From: Molanna angustata
Lineage: Eukaryota; Arthropoda; Insecta; Trichoptera; Molannidae
DNA: 64,000 nt
Reading direction: 5' to 3'
Assembly (NCBI GenBank): GCA_963576475.1
Contig: OY754968.1
Location: 12,201,607-12,265,606, forward strand
Shown here one piece after another: positions 10,300-21,299 of this stretch; the first letter of the stretch is position 1; each line of letters opens with the position of its first letter. Under the pieces are notes generated by a model. The model made no database searches. It saw nothing but the letters and a program-made list of their open reading frames with translations, and was not told the origin of the DNA. The position numbers and the translations under genes are program-made.

Positions 10300-10590
10300 A
10301 GCCGCCTTATTGATCTGTCCATTTTTTAAATAGTTGGTACTCTGTGGTCTCGATGATCTCAACGTAAGCTGTCTTCGTGATGAAACATTCCTTTGACACA
10401 GTTCTTAAATGTATTGTGAAGTCGTTCAGAGCCTTAAACATCATCAGACTCACCTTATACGTACCTCGTTCTGGACATTTTAACCAGTGCAGTTCATTAA
10501 GAAGAGGTGCCATGCGACATCCTTTGTCAACTCCGTATATCAGTATAACGATAGTGAGTGCACTTTTTATACAGATAGAGTACTGCAAAA
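10300..10590 (-). pseudogene. CR1/L2-like LINE RT C-terminal remnant
   Basis: The minus-strand frame contains PLLNELHWLKCPERGTYKVS followed by LMMFKALND. This resembles the C-terminal signature of CR1/L2/Rex-type non-LTR RTs (LHWLPV..RI.YK.LLL.FKALNG). The downstream part (KTAYVEIIETTEYQLFKKW) is not recognised. No start or upstream RT is present, and the copy looks old. Alternative explanation: chance similarity of a short segment. Confidence 0.45.
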
Positions 10591-10875
10591 AAACAGTTGT
10601 GACATATGTGTTAAAATCGTTAGAATCAATTTTAATAATTGTACCTAATAAGTATTCATTGCGCTGCGCTGTTTGTTGCCGAATCGCATTTTTTTCATCA
10701 AAACGATGTTTCTAGCCTGTAAAAGCAGTGAGAAGATGAATTGTGTAAAAAAATCACTTCGATTCACAAATCCAACGTCTTATCGTTTTTATTGATTGAT
10801 AATAAAGGCAAATATAGGCGATTTCAGAGCCAAGGTCTAGTCATATTTAAAAGATTTATTAAAAAATTGTTGAAT

Positions 10876-11085
10876 TTTCTATATTAGTTAATTGACATTT
10901 TTTTTTCTAAACTGTTTGGTGCTTTCAAATTAGGTAAGCTACTTGAAAATGTACTTATCACAAAACCGGTTGTAGGTTGTAATCTAAATAAACATTTATT
11001 TTTTATTTTTATTAAAAATTTTAAGAAATTTTAATGGAATTCCAACAAGAACTTTCAATCAAAAAATTAAATCTAACATAGTTCA
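10876..11085 (+). repeat. Direct repeat N, copy 1
   Basis: Shares TTTCTAAACTG, AAAATGT.CTTA.CACAAAA, CCGGTTGT and CTAAATAAACA with copy 2 at 11422-11642, and later TTTTAATGGAATTCCA and AAGAACTTTC. It looks like the 3' end of a retroposon with a CTAAATAAA tail, present twice in 800 bp. Confidence 0.6.
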
Positions 11086-11318
11086 TTTACGTGTATTTTC
11101 ACTACGTGTACATTTTTCCTTTTTGAAAGTTTGACAATAATCCCTAATTTTTATGAAGTATATTTCTATTAAATTCCTACACAAATATTAGTATACTGGA
11201 GGTTAAAAATGCACCATGGACGTTAAAATAGTGTCACGAAACGCATAGTTTGCACTTTGTATATGATACCTGTTGAGAAATTGATGCAAAAAACGTTTAA
11301 AAATATTGAAATCATGGC

Positions 11319-11350
11319 TCTCCACTATCCCATAGTAGTGGGGAGTAAAA
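11319..11350. repeat. TAGTGGGGAG hairpin motif
   Basis: CTCCACTA and TAGTGGGGAG form an imperfect stem with an 8-base loop. Related hairpins occur at 29842-29880 and, half-length, at 20526-20550. Confidence 0.35.
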
Positions 11351-11421
11351 ACTTCTTAAAATTTTATAATCATGAAACATTTTAAAAACTTCTTAAAGAA
11401 TTATAATCGAGAAAAAAATGA

Positions 11422-11642
11422 TTTTTCTATATTATCTATTTATCTTTTTTTCTAAACTGCTTTGTACTTTCAGATTAAACTAATTGAAAATGTGCTTAGC
11501 ACAAAACCGGTTGTGCGTTGTAGTCTAAATAAACAGTGGAATTAAGTTATAAACGTTTTTTTTTTATTTTTAATGTTTATTAAATTTTTTAATGGAATTC
11601 CATTAAGAACTTTCGATCAACAAAATTACATCTAGTTAAAAA
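11422..11642 (+). repeat. Direct repeat N, copy 2
   Basis: Second copy of the repeat at 10876-11085, with the same order of blocks and the same TCTAAATAAACAG-type tail. Confidence 0.6.
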
Positions 11643-11649
11643 AGCTCTT

Positions 11650-12655
11650 GAATTAAAGTTTGTGTGGGTATTTAAATTATTAGGTTTATTTTTATAATTC
11701 AAAATCAATAACTAAAAATAATAACGTGTATCGTATAACAAGAGAATATAATAGAATAATAACAAGGATGTTGGAGGCACATACATATTATAATGAAGTT
11801 GTCACAGTATAAATATTAAATTGTTAAGGGAGTTAGTTACCCTTCCATGTGTTATATAACTAAGTATAATATGACGCGTAGCAATTTCACGGCTTTTTAC
11901 CATGGCAAGTGTACTATTGTGTATTATCTGAAAATAAATCTCCTTACATCACTGACAAACACCTGATACATATCGCATCGAATCTCATAAAGTACATACC
12001 TCCCTTTATATTATCATGGTGTTGGCCGTAGTATTTAAATTACTGAAAAAATATAAATATTCTTTTCTTACATATAGGTAAGTTTTATTTAAATATATCT
12101 TTGAATCAAGCACAGACAAATCTTCATATATCCCCTGAAATAAGAAAATGATTGCGATATAGGTAAACGAAATTGGTCGAGGCAGGTCCACAGGATAACT
12201 ATACCTCAGGTTTAGGTAATGAATCATCATATTTTGGCCCTTGCAATGCGAGAAGCAATTCCGTTATTTTTTTTTATTTATATGAATTAAATCAACTAAA
12301 GAGATATAATTCATTTCAATCATAAATTCAAAATATACTATTCAATGTTGCAACTAACGAGGATCTAGATTATAGATTGTCCAACTTAAACTAAATATCC
12401 TTTAATGTATAAAGCGAATGAAATGAATAACCCTTTTCCAACTACCTAATATCCAACTAAATATCTTCAGGTAGGTATATTCTTATGAGAATAAAGAGTA
12501 GTGTTTTTTTAATGGGTTGTGTTATATAGATTTCTGTACACTTAGTTAAATAACCTCCATTGGTAAGGTCAATCCATAGGTACATCACCATCATAATCAA
12601 AATGATTAATAATGAAAAAACATTGGTGACAACAATTCAGAAATATCAACATTAT
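11650..12655. other. Unassigned AT-rich DNA
   Basis: No gene recognised. A weak relative of the tRNA-like fragment at 1463 may occur near 12150-12215. The rest is unique AT-rich sequence. Confidence 0.4.
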
Positions 12656-12662
12656 GAAACAT

Positions 12663-12811
12663 TCCGTAATATTTGTAGTTTATTTATTTATTTATAATAC
12701 GCACCCAACAACATTCTCTTCTTACGATATTTATCGTCTCACAGATCCAGAATGAAAACCCAATCAAAAAACGGTGTCTCCACCGGGAATCGAAGCCGGG
12801 ACCTTTGGATC
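12663..12811 (-). repeat. Diverged tRNA-derived SINE Z
   Basis: The minus strand has the B-box region GGTCCCGGCTTCGATTCCC, GGTGGAGACACCG, a CATTCTGGATCTGTGAGACG block and GTTGGGTGCGTATTATAAAT leading into an (AAAT)n tail. The A-box half is missing: the copy abuts the 3' end of a family B LINE directly. Confidence 0.65.
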
Positions 12812-13080
12812 ATCGATGGCTCTACAACCCAGGTCGGTTCTTGGCCTCCTGTAGAGTTCACCTCCATGATTGTCCATGAGTAAGTGAAAATAATTTGGGA
12901 ATTTCTCCATCGATCATTCTTTGTACATATCCGGCCCACGTAAGTCTCCCAATAATTATCTCTCTGGGCATAATGATCTTTATAAAGATCATAATATAGC
13001 TCCTGGTTGAATCTGACACGCCACTCTCCATTGTCACAAATCCTACATATATTAATTATATCATCCTTGAATTTCAAAAA
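12812..13080 (-). pseudogene. Family B LINE C-terminal fragment
   Basis: On the minus strand an open frame gives ICRICDNGEWRVRFNQELYY, typical of the region just after the RT domain. In a second frame it continues RLTWAGYVQRMIDGEIPK and ends EAKNRPGL, stop, then GAGCCATCGATGAT. One or more frameshifts therefore break it. The GL-stop end and the CCATCGATGAT 3' terminus place it with the other family B copies. It is dead and 5' truncated. Confidence 0.6.
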
Positions 13081-13136
13081 GTACTAATTTTAATAAATTT
13101 AACGTGGCTTTGGTTGGTTGGAAAATATGACTCTAA

Positions 13137-13286
13137 AGCCGGTTGCAGACCAAAAGCTTAGCTAAGTTAGTTTAGCTTAGCTCGCATAGCTGAAGTCGTT
13201 TTTCAAACAAGTGTGCAGACCGCAAACTATGTGAGATTGTATGAAAAATGACCTCAGGTATGCGAGCTTTTGGTCTGCAACCCGCT
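13137..13286. mobile_element. Foldback MITE with TAA duplication (PIF/Harbinger-like)
   Basis: The terminal inverted repeats are 22 bp with one mismatch (AGCCGGTTGCAGACC... left; ...GGTCTGCAACCCGCT right). The inner 18 bp (13141-13158 and 13265-13282) are perfect. The symmetry continues inward (CGCATAGCTGA and TCAGGTATGCG; TTTTTCA and TGAAAAA) except that the left arm has ~24 extra bases of GCTAAG/CTTAGC-type palindrome. TAA sits on both sides (13134-13136, 13287-13289), as expected for PIF/Harbinger duplications. The superfamily is inferred from the duplication only. Confidence 0.65.
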
Positions 13287-13295
13287 TAAGGCATC

Positions 13296-13366
13296 TCACA
13301 TTTTTTACACATAAAAATAAAAATGATATGGCAGGCTTATTGCCATTTGAAAATATCTTCCAACCG
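13296..13366 (-). repeat. Family F retroposon tail
   Basis: The plus strand reads GGCAGGCTTATTGCCATTTG, then ATATCTTCCAACC. Compare GGACTTATTGCCTATTGGCA and TTTCTTCCAGACAACC at 42850. The hairpin GCC..GGC core and the TTCCAACC terminus are conserved. Confidence 0.6.
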
Positions 13367-13491
13367 GCCAGATAGTATGCAAAGTGTGTTTAAAGTGCCT
13401 ACAGTAACCTGTTAATTAAAATTTTATTTTAATGTGTAATTAAAATGGAATATCGAACATAAAACATACAGTCATAAATTAACTAAAAATA

Positions 13492-14205
13492 TTTTTTTGG
13501 CAAATTTTTAGCATCTCAATAAAGACAAAGTTGGAATATTAAAGGAAGAACCAGGAACTCATAGCACCAACAAGGCTTACGATCTGTCATTGGCTGGTTT
13601 ACGTGATCGCTTTATGCGCTTGCGCAACGTTTTTATTGAGTTTCCTTATCAATGCAGTTCTAAAAGTTCTTTATATTTTAATAACGAAAAACCGATCGTT
13701 TGAAAAAGACTGAAAAACAACAACGCCATCTATGAAGTAACGAAGAAACCTTTTGGTAACGACATCTACCAAAATCGGTTTTGTGTAAACAATGAAAGCA
13801 ACAATCCGTATTTGTTTTATTAATTTATTTTATTAATATTTAGAACCAACAGTTTACAATAATATTAACAAAGGTATATTAAATTTCAAATTATGTTATT
13901 AACCTTTTAAGACTTTCTTATGTAGTTACAATGATTTCTGTTTAATATTAAGCAATTCCTAGAGTGAGAAAAAAATGTTAAAACAAAAAGGAAAGCCAAA
14001 AAAAAATAACAAGTGCATAATTAAGCCATTTGTATCCGAAAGACAACTCCAATAGTTCCAAACATTACCTACCTTTACCAGTATTTCTTTTTTTTTTAAA
14101 TTTATTTATTCATTAAAACAATGTATATAACAATTATTTGAATTTAAACATAGTTTTCTTGTGCTGAGGTGACAATTTATACATGAGGTGACAATGTTTC
14201 GCACT
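13492..14205. mobile_element. Repeat P, interrupted copy
   Basis: 13492-13822 matches the left part of the complete element at 61805-62195 (GCATCTCAATAAAGAC, AGTTGGAATATTA, GCGCTTGCGCAACGT, TTTATTGAGTTTCCT). After ~340 bp of unrelated AT-rich DNA, which includes a T-rich retroposon-like tail near 14090-14140, it resumes at about 14166 with ACATGAGGTGACAATG. The right terminal inverted repeat is missing. Confidence 0.5.
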
Positions 14206-14697
14206 GATATATTTGTTTTATTTCTAAAAATATATTGTTTTAAGTTGTGATATCAAATTTTCGTATGTGAGTATGAAGGTTTAATAAACTAGGGTGTATC
14301 AAAATATTGTCGCATTACGAATCTCTATTATACGATTGTCAAACATAATAAAATAGCTGAATAAATACATAGCTAACTATGTAACACGTTACCTACATCA
14401 TTCTCCCTTTATACAAGCATTTTATTATTATAATACTCTTTCTATTGTATGCAACTTATGTATGTATGCAAGTAGAGGGGGGAATAGATTATTCAATCAT
14501 ATTATTGTCATAGATAAGTTTTAGATCAGGGAAAATTTCAAAATAATGACATAAGATTTAAAACAAATATCATAACATCATATTATTATTGTTTTCGGAG
14601 TCGACTTTGTGGTAAACTTTAAATATTAGATATTATTTATTTTAAATGTGCCACCTATTAAATTTGTCATCCACCCTGAAAATGAATTATTCGTTTT

Positions 14698-14900
14698 AAT
14701 AAAATAGCTCATTCGTGGTTAGGCAAAATGAATTAAGAATAATAAAATAACTCATTCGTGGTTAGACAAAATGAATTAAGTCTAGTAAAATAACTCATCC
14801 GTGGTTGGACAAAATTAATTAATAATAAAATAACTCATCCGTGGTTAGACAAAATTAATTAATAATAAAATAACTCATTCGTGGTTAGACAAAATGAATT
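14698..14900 (+). repeat. Minisatellite, five ~43-bp units
   Basis: Five successive copies of a unit containing TAAAATAACTCATTCGTGG, TTAGACAAAATGAATT, and a short spacer. Units differ by a few substitutions. A single unit with its flank occurs inverted at 18488-18565, which suggests that the array grew from one unit of a dispersed repeat. Confidence 0.85.
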
Positions 14901-14904
14901 ATAA

Positions 14905-15480
14905 TATAAATAATCGTGTAAATATATTTATTTATTTATTTATAACTTCTTGTACATAACCAAAGTAAATGAGAATTTACAACATGATTTGTACTATGGC
15001 AATAAGGTAATGACATGATAAAAATAAATAAAGATTATAAAGATGACAGTAGAAAATTAAAAAAGACAAAAATGATTAAATATGATAACAGTTAATAGCA
15101 ATCATAGGAAAACAAAAGAATAAGGAGAGGAAGAAGAAATCGGGTATTATCAGATAGATATTATATGATATCATTAATGACCGTTTTCGTTTGCCTATAG
15201 CACAAGCAATTGTGCTTAAATTTAGGATGTTAGGAGGATAAAAAGTAACGAATAATTAATTAATGAATAAGTAATGTATGTACCTACTTATCACAAGGAC
15301 ATACTTATTTTTTCTTTAAAAAAATAATCATGTAAAATCAAATAAACAAATATTTTTTTTTTAAAAGGCAATCTCTTTCAACCTGTACAAACAAGCTTGA
15401 TTCCTAGAGTAAATTGAATACATTTAGCACCTTGTATACAATGTTTCTTTTCAAAATCATAATGAGAGATAAGGAAAAAA
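14905..15480. other. Retroposon-type T-rich tail and AT-rich DNA
   Basis: A minus-strand (AAAT)n tail with GTACAAGAAGTTATAAATAA at about 14922-15010 looks like the 3' end of a short retroposon or LINE. The rest has no recognised feature. Confidence 0.4.
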
Positions 15481-15483
15481 TAC

Positions 15484-15640
15484 ATAAAACCCACACACTG
15501 ATTAGGTATCCTTTTTTATTGATTTTTTTTTAAAACCCACCTACGGATTATCCTTTTGTATTGATTAATTTTAAACCCACAAACTGATTATCCTTTTGTA
15601 TTGATTAATCTTAAAACCCACACACTGGTTATTATTTAGT
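15484..15640 (+). repeat. Tandem repeat, four ~50-bp units
   Basis: Four copies of a unit with AAAACCCACACACTGATTAT, CCTTTT.TATTGATTAAT and a variable spacer. The last unit ends CACACTGGTTATTATTTAG. Confidence 0.8.
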
Positions 15641-15644
15641 ACCA

Positions 15645-17210
15645 ATAATATAAATAAATAATATTTTTTGGTACCTAATATATTTTTATTAAACCTGTGA
15701 AATTGTCTTTTTCGTCGACTAAAACGAATTGTTTTTTTTGTCAAAAATTAACACTCGCGAATTGAGTCGCTTGAAAATTTATAGAAACATAATTGTGTAT
15801 AGTATTCAATTTGTAAGCATTCATTAATATTAATCGACTTTTCTAAGAAATTTAATCTCAAATGAATACAAGGCGAATGAGCTCTTCGAAATGAAAATAA
15901 TTTTCGACAAAATAATAATGAACACATCATTTTCTGTGCGGAAGGAAAAACATTTTCAATTTACATTAAGTCGTGTGTAGCACTTTTCATTATTTGTAGG
16001 AGCCTCCGTCTCCTCCTAATTCTTCTTCTTCTTCATCTTCATCCCCATAGTGTAGAGGAGGGCCTCACTCCATACAACGATTGTATTATTATGTGACGCG
16101 ACAAATATTCCTGCGAATATTTACTTAACACGCATAATATTTTAATCTTCCCCTCTCTATTATGGATTATTGCCACCCAGCTTCCAAAGGACATATAACC
16201 ACCCCTCGTTTTGATTAAATATCTCCTCTATGCTCGCTGTAGCAGGGTACATTATCGCGTGATGAGGACATATATGAATATTTTGCAATAGGTACATTTG
16301 GCACTCTGTCAAATGAATGAGTGGAGGTGTTGGATGGAGGTGGGGGGATGAATTTATAACACTCCCCCAAAATACTTAAGCCTGACAGTATATGAAAATT
16401 TGAAAGCATTAAAACGATATAGGACTATGACAATAAGGTTTTCAGATGACGTCAACCATTTCATTATAAGATTTTAGCGAGAGCTTATAGCAAGGCTACG
16501 CATAATATTCAATTAAGGCGCTTATGCCGGAGAAACTACATATTTTTTAAAGTAACAGGTTTCAAACTAGTTGACATAAAAAAACAAGAAATACAGGTAC
16601 ACTTAACAAAAAATTATAACGTATCCATATTTTATTTATCGATCCAACTAAATTTAAAAAAAATAAAAAAAAATTAGGTAGGTAGGCACCTACATTAAAT
16701 ATCAAGTTTTGAAAAAAAATATTTTATTAGAAATTCGTTGGAAGTAATTGCCATTTGGCAATAAGCTTCGGTGTTACTTACTTATATAATGTTGAAAAAT
16801 TTAATTCAAATTGAATAAAAAAACCATGTGTAAATAGGTATGTGAAAAATAATTAAATTAGAGTTATGAGATATGAAAAATGATTTCATCTAATAAAATT
16901 TTAAAAACATATATTTCCAAAACGTTTTCACTGTGACTATAAAATGGTTTTGCACTCTTGTCAATACAAAAATTTAATATTATAAGATTTAATCGTTAGT
17001 TTTACTGAATATTCTCCATATATGAAAAGGATTACCTACTTACTTAACGCATTTAATATTTAATAAAAAATAATCCTTAAGGTGCATATTAATATGATTT
17101 ATCAATATTATATCCCTTGTGTAAGTAAGAAGGGTGTGAATATAACACGAGAAACAATTTAACTTACATCCATAATTAATATATCAAACACTTGCTCATG
17201 CGCAATTTTG
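15645..17210. other. Unassigned sequence
   Basis: No gene recognised. A CTTCTTCTTCTTC tract lies near 16020, and a mildly GC-richer stretch runs to about 16340. A partial family F hairpin (GTTGGAAGTAATTGCCATTT GGCAAT, split for length) lies at 16738-16763. Confidence 0.35.
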
Positions 17211-17279
17211 ACAGGACAAAAAACACCCAGACACAGACAATGGGGTCCCGTAATAAAATCAGTCACACCATCATAAAGT

Positions 17280-17410
17280 AAAATATGTTAAAGCGGGCGT
17301 TCGGAAGGGGACAAAGGGGGTGTTTTTTAAATTCACTTGTTTGGGGTCGCGCCCCCCGGTGTTTAATAACATAATAGCACAATTCCCCCGCCGCATGATT
17401 CAATTTAGAT
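17280..17410. other. GC-richer unique island
   Basis: Contains GCGGGCGTTCGGAAGGGGAC, GGGGTCGCGCCCCCCGG, then TTTAATAACATAATAG and CCCCCGCCGC. No repeat match in the window and no coding signal. The mix of GC-rich blocks and TAAT-type words is compatible with a regulatory region, but this is only inference. Confidence 0.3.
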
Positions 17411-17758
17411 TTTTTAGCTGAAGCATCGCAAACATGACACAGCAAGGGATTCATGGAATGTACCTAACTACCTACCTATTTATTTACATTGTCACAATTA
17501 TCTTCAAAATATGGGAAGGAAGGAAGATAAAATTATTTATTAGCATTGCATTCTTTTCACCCTGTGCAAGTGGCGAGTTTGTTGTCATATCGAACGGTGA
17601 GAATGAAAGTGACTCAATTCAAAATTTATACAAATCCAGTTAAATACCTTAATCGACTTAAAAAACATATTTAACGGAAAATTGACTGTTTATTTATTTT
17701 TAGTTTAGTTGATATACTTGGTATGTTTTTTAATAAGTCGATTAATGTAGGTATTTAA

Positions 17759-18410
17759 GAGAGCGCGGGATGCCAGCGTACCTATTTTTCAAATTGATAT
17801 ATCATGATTATAACTAATCAAATTGTTTTGAAAAAAATAACTTGGACAGTTTTGGTATTGGCGAAGAAAAATTATCAAAATATTTAAATAATGTTCTGTA
17901 TGAATTCTCTTAAAAAATAATGACATAGGTACCCTGATTATCAACGATTATCTTCTATTTTTAATAAACTATAAGGCGTAGAGCAAAATATTATTTTTTT
18001 TTTAAATTAAAGAAGACAAAAATATCTGGAAAAATATGTATGGAGATTTGCATTAATGCTTCAGGTTTAGTAAAGAAACCAAAAAAAACTTTAATTTCCA
18101 TTCAGCGCCTTTGCAAAATAAAAGTTTTTGAGGTTTTTTTCACTACACCTGAAGCGTTAATGAAAATGTCGTGACATATTTTTCCAAATATTTTTGCCTC
18201 CTTTAATGAAAAATAGTATATAGCTTTCTACTATATATTATTTTTAATTAAAGAAATAAAAGATAAATATCAAAAATCTTAAATTAAAAATGTTTGGGAA
18301 TATTTTAATTTATTAATTTCCAATCTAAGTTATTTGTTTAAATGATTCGTTTTGTAGTAATGATGCAATATCAAATTGAAAAAATAGGTACACTGGTAGC
18401 GGGCGCCCCC
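17759..18410. mobile_element. TTAA-flanked foldback element, copy 1
   Basis: A 652-bp element bounded by TTAA at 17755-17758 and 18411-18414. Its halves are inverted copies: CCAGCGTACCTATTTTTCAA on the left against TTGAAAAAATAGGTACACTGG on the right, and a centre with TTCAGGTTTAGTAAAGAAACC against GGTTTTTTTCACTACACCTGAA. Copy 2 lies at 20613-21294. TTAA duplication is characteristic of piggyBac-type elements, so I infer a piggyBac-mobilised MITE. No transposase frame is present. Confidence 0.7.
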
Positions 18411-18487
18411 TTAAACCCGCCAGTGTACAAATCATATGTAGGTACACGAAGTTACAAATAAATACATAAATATATTTACATTACAAT

Positions 18488-18565
18488 TTTAAATAATTTT
18501 GTTTAACCACGAATGAGTTATTTCATAATAAGGGCTAATTCTTCTTCAGGATGGATGATAATGCA
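18488..18565 (-). repeat. Single unit related to the 14.7-kb minisatellite
   Basis: The minus strand reads ATCATCCATCCTGAAG..., then GAAATAACTCATTCGTGG and TTAAACAAAAT. This matches the first unit and left flank of the array at 14640-14740, where the unit is then repeated five times. Confidence 0.65.
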
Positions 18566-18659
18566 GTATTTTTTTGTGTGCCGATATAATATGTATTTTT
18601 CTTTTTATATTTTTAACTTAAGATGATGTTTTATTATTTTGTGATATGTAAATGTTTTT

Positions 18660-18900
18660 TAATCGTAAACAAATAAAAAAATAAATAAATAAATAAAAAA
18701 TACATATAAATAAATAAATAAATAAAAAATACATATTAATAAATAAATGAATAGATAAATAAATAAATAAATAGATAAATAAATAAATAAATAAATAAAT
18801 ATAAAATAAATAAATAAATAAGTCAATAAATAAATAAATAATTAAAAAATAAAATAAATAAATATATTATATTAATAAATAAATGAATAAATAAATAAGT
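18660..18900. repeat. Long impure (AAAT)n microsatellite
   Basis: About 240 bp of AAATAAATAAAT repeats with interruptions (TACATAT, GATAAA, AGTC). It may be an expanded retroposon tail; no body is recognisable immediately upstream. Confidence 0.85.
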
Positions 18901-18954
18901 AGGTTTCCAAGTTAATAAAAATAATACACCTTTTTAGTAAATAATAATATTTCT

Positions 18955-19075
18955 CCTTTTCACAGGAGTGCTTGCACTCTGGTAAAGGACCATATGTTTT
19001 TTTGTGTTTTTTTATGTCTTATGATTCTGTTTTTTACGATATATATTATTATTTAAATTAAAAATAAATAAATTT
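18955..19075 (+). repeat. LINE 3' UTR with hairpin
   Basis: The sequence CAGGAGTGCTTGCACTCTGG forms a tight hairpin (GAGTGC/GCACTC). It is followed by TAAAGGACCATATG and an AATAAATAAA tail near 19070, as at the 3' end of a non-LTR element. No coding part survives. Confidence 0.4.
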
Positions 19076-19079
19076 TGTC

Positions 19080-19885
19080 GTTGGTAAGAATCGATTGTAT
19101 TTTGACAATATTCTCTAATAATTTTGCAATGACAATGACATGTTTTAAAAATAGGGGTCACCACATTCCTGTCTAGTCAATAATATTCTATCGATATTTT
19201 TTTTCTATTCTTAGCGCTTGCGAAATTTCACGCCCCTGAATCCTATTAATAAAGAAGCCGGTCGGATATAAAATAATTGAGACTTTAATTTCAATTTCAG
19301 TGAGTAATGGGATAAATTTAATTTCTCGTATACTCTAGGGTAGGGGATGTCCTGGGCAAGGACAAGGCAAGGGTGGTATAAAGGTGGCACTTGTGAGTAC
19401 CGTGCTGTAATGCGCAAAGTTTTATGATTGCATAATTTGGTAATTGCAACATCATGCAGTGAGGGTGACAATAATATTAATTGTAAGTCATTATTACAAT
19501 TCTCTCTTCCTAACTCAAAATTTAAATTGTGAAAACTAAACTAATTTGTCATAAAATAAATTTATTTTATATCACCATTCCTTTGTCTACTGAATTCATA
19601 ATATTCTGTAGGTATTAGTTTTACACTGATTTGTTACTGTACGTATGTAGATAGTATGTACATAGGTACATCATCAATAATAATTTGGTAGGTACAATTA
19701 AAATAAATCTAAAAAATTCAAATCGTCAAACGATTCCAAAAATATACAACCTTATTTTGATAACGAACCTACTTAAAGAGATTGGGTTCTAGTCGAATAC
19801 TCAATTTTTCAGAACGTGAAAGTATTGACATTGGACACTGTACATAGGTACTTTAGATTATGAAAACTATCATGTTAATAATAAT
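19080..19885. other. No feature recognised
   Basis: AT-rich DNA with a slightly GC-richer stretch near 19320-19400 and no recognisable element. Confidence 0.4.
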
Positions 19886-19889
19886 AGTA

Positions 19890-19965
19890 ATAAAAAACTT
19901 TTATTGGGATATAACCACGTGGCGGACTTATTACCCGTAGGCAATTTCTCCCAGTCAACCACCAT
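19890..19965 (-). repeat. Family F retroposon tail
   Basis: The plus strand reads CTTTTATTGGGAT, GTGGCGGACTTATTACCCGT, AGGCAATTTCTCCCAGTCAACC. This is the family F layout, with T-rich tail first and the conserved GGTTGACTGGGAG end (minus strand) last. Confidence 0.65.
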
Positions 19966-20269
19966 AGTAAATTCAATCAGTTACAGGAATAATAAGAAAT
20001 TAAAAATACAAAATAAATATATAAACAAAAATAAAAATGAAAAATAATAATACACCAGATAGCGACACTTTGTTGGATGGGGGATAGAAGAGGGAAAAGG
20101 ATAGAGGGACAAAGAGAAAAATTATTATATTTGTTTATATTATGTACAAAAAGATGTATAAATAAATAAATAAAAAGACGTGAGTTTGTGGTTATGTGGA
20201 TAAAAAGTATGAATTCAGACGCTTTTTGAATGTTATCAAATTAGGGGCATCATGATAATATTTTGAACA

Positions 20270-20392
20270 GTTAAGAGAACACAAACAACTGATCCAAGAA
20301 TACAAGATGACGTCCGAGAATAGAGGGCGATGGAGGCTAAAGTTAGAGGCCGATGCTCGATATGGGCTGTAGTGCCATTGGAAGAATAAGAG
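20270..20392 (+). pseudogene. Family B LINE, 3' terminal fragment
   Basis: The frame reads NRGRWRLKLEADARYGL, stop, then TGCCATTGGAAG. Only the final ~30 codons before the GL-stop end are identifiable. It corresponds to the ends of the copies at 37058 and 56629 and is strongly truncated. Confidence 0.5.
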
Positions 20393-20525
20393 AGAGATAG
20401 TTTTATAATTAAAAACGCCATGCTATCGAAATTATACCCGTTGATTTGATGTTAACAAAGCATGCTTAAAATTACGTAGTAGGTACCTACATATAGTTCA
20501 ATGGCTTAACATATTTAAGTATCAC

Positions 20526-20550
20526 CTTGTGTAGTGGGGAGTAAAAATAT
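20526..20550 (+). repeat. TAGTGGGGAG motif, partial
   Basis: TGTGTAGTGGGGAGTAAAAA matches the right half of the hairpin motif at 11319-11350; the left half is lost. Confidence 0.3.
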
Positions 20551-20612
20551 GGTATAATATAGGTATTAATATGATTGAATATGTAGGGAAAAAACTTCAG
20601 ACCTAGTTTTAA

Positions 20613-21294
20613 GGGGGGGACTGCTGCCAACGTACCTATTTTTCAATTTGATATACCATCATTATTTCTTATCAAATCGTTTTGAAAAAAATAATTTAGA
20701 CAGTTTGGGTATTTATAAAGAAAAATGTATCTTTACTTTTTGATAATATTTTGTATAAATTATTGTAGAAAAATAATGGCATACCCCGATTTTCAACGTT
20801 TATCTTATATTTTTAATAAAATATAAGGCGTAGTTCAACATATTTTTTTTAAATTAAAGAAGTCAAAAATATCTAGAAAAATACGATGTGACGTTGCATT
20901 AAAGCTTCAGGTTTAGAAAATAAACCTAAAAAACATTTATTTTCCATTCAGCGCCATTGCGAAATATAAGTTTTTTTGGTTTATTAACTTAACCTGATGC
21001 ATTAATGCAACGTTACATCGTATTTTTCTAGATATTTTGATCTTCTTTAATTTATAAAAAAAATATAATGCTCTATACCTTATAGTTTTTTTAGAAATTT
21101 AAGATAAATGTCAAAAATTGGGGTATGCTTATTATTTTCCTACAAGAATATATACAGAATATAATAAAAAAATAAGGTATATTTTTATTTATTAATATCC
21201 AAACTAACTAGTTTATTTTTTTCAAAATGATTCGTTTTGTAGTAATGACGCAAATTCAAATTGAAAAAATAGGTACGTTGGCAGCAGTAACAAG
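20613..21294. mobile_element. TTAA-flanked foldback element, copy 2
   Basis: A 682-bp element bounded by TTAA at 20609-20612 and 21295-21298. The left arm CTGCTGCCAACGTACCTATT is mirrored at the right end (AATAGGTACGTTGGCAGCAG). Inner blocks such as ATACGATGTGACGTTGCATT and AATGCAACGTTACATCGTAT also pair. It matches copy 1 across its length, 2.2 kb away. It has no transposase, so it is non-autonomous. Confidence 0.75.
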
Positions 21295-21299
21295 TTAAG

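Noticed and set aside
12739..13077. 112-codon minus-strand frame as a gene
   Set aside because: It runs from a LINE C-terminal relic into a SINE; a hybrid of two dead repeats.
14698..14900. CRISPR-like repeat-spacer array
   Set aside because: Units are contiguous without unique spacers, in eukaryotic DNA.
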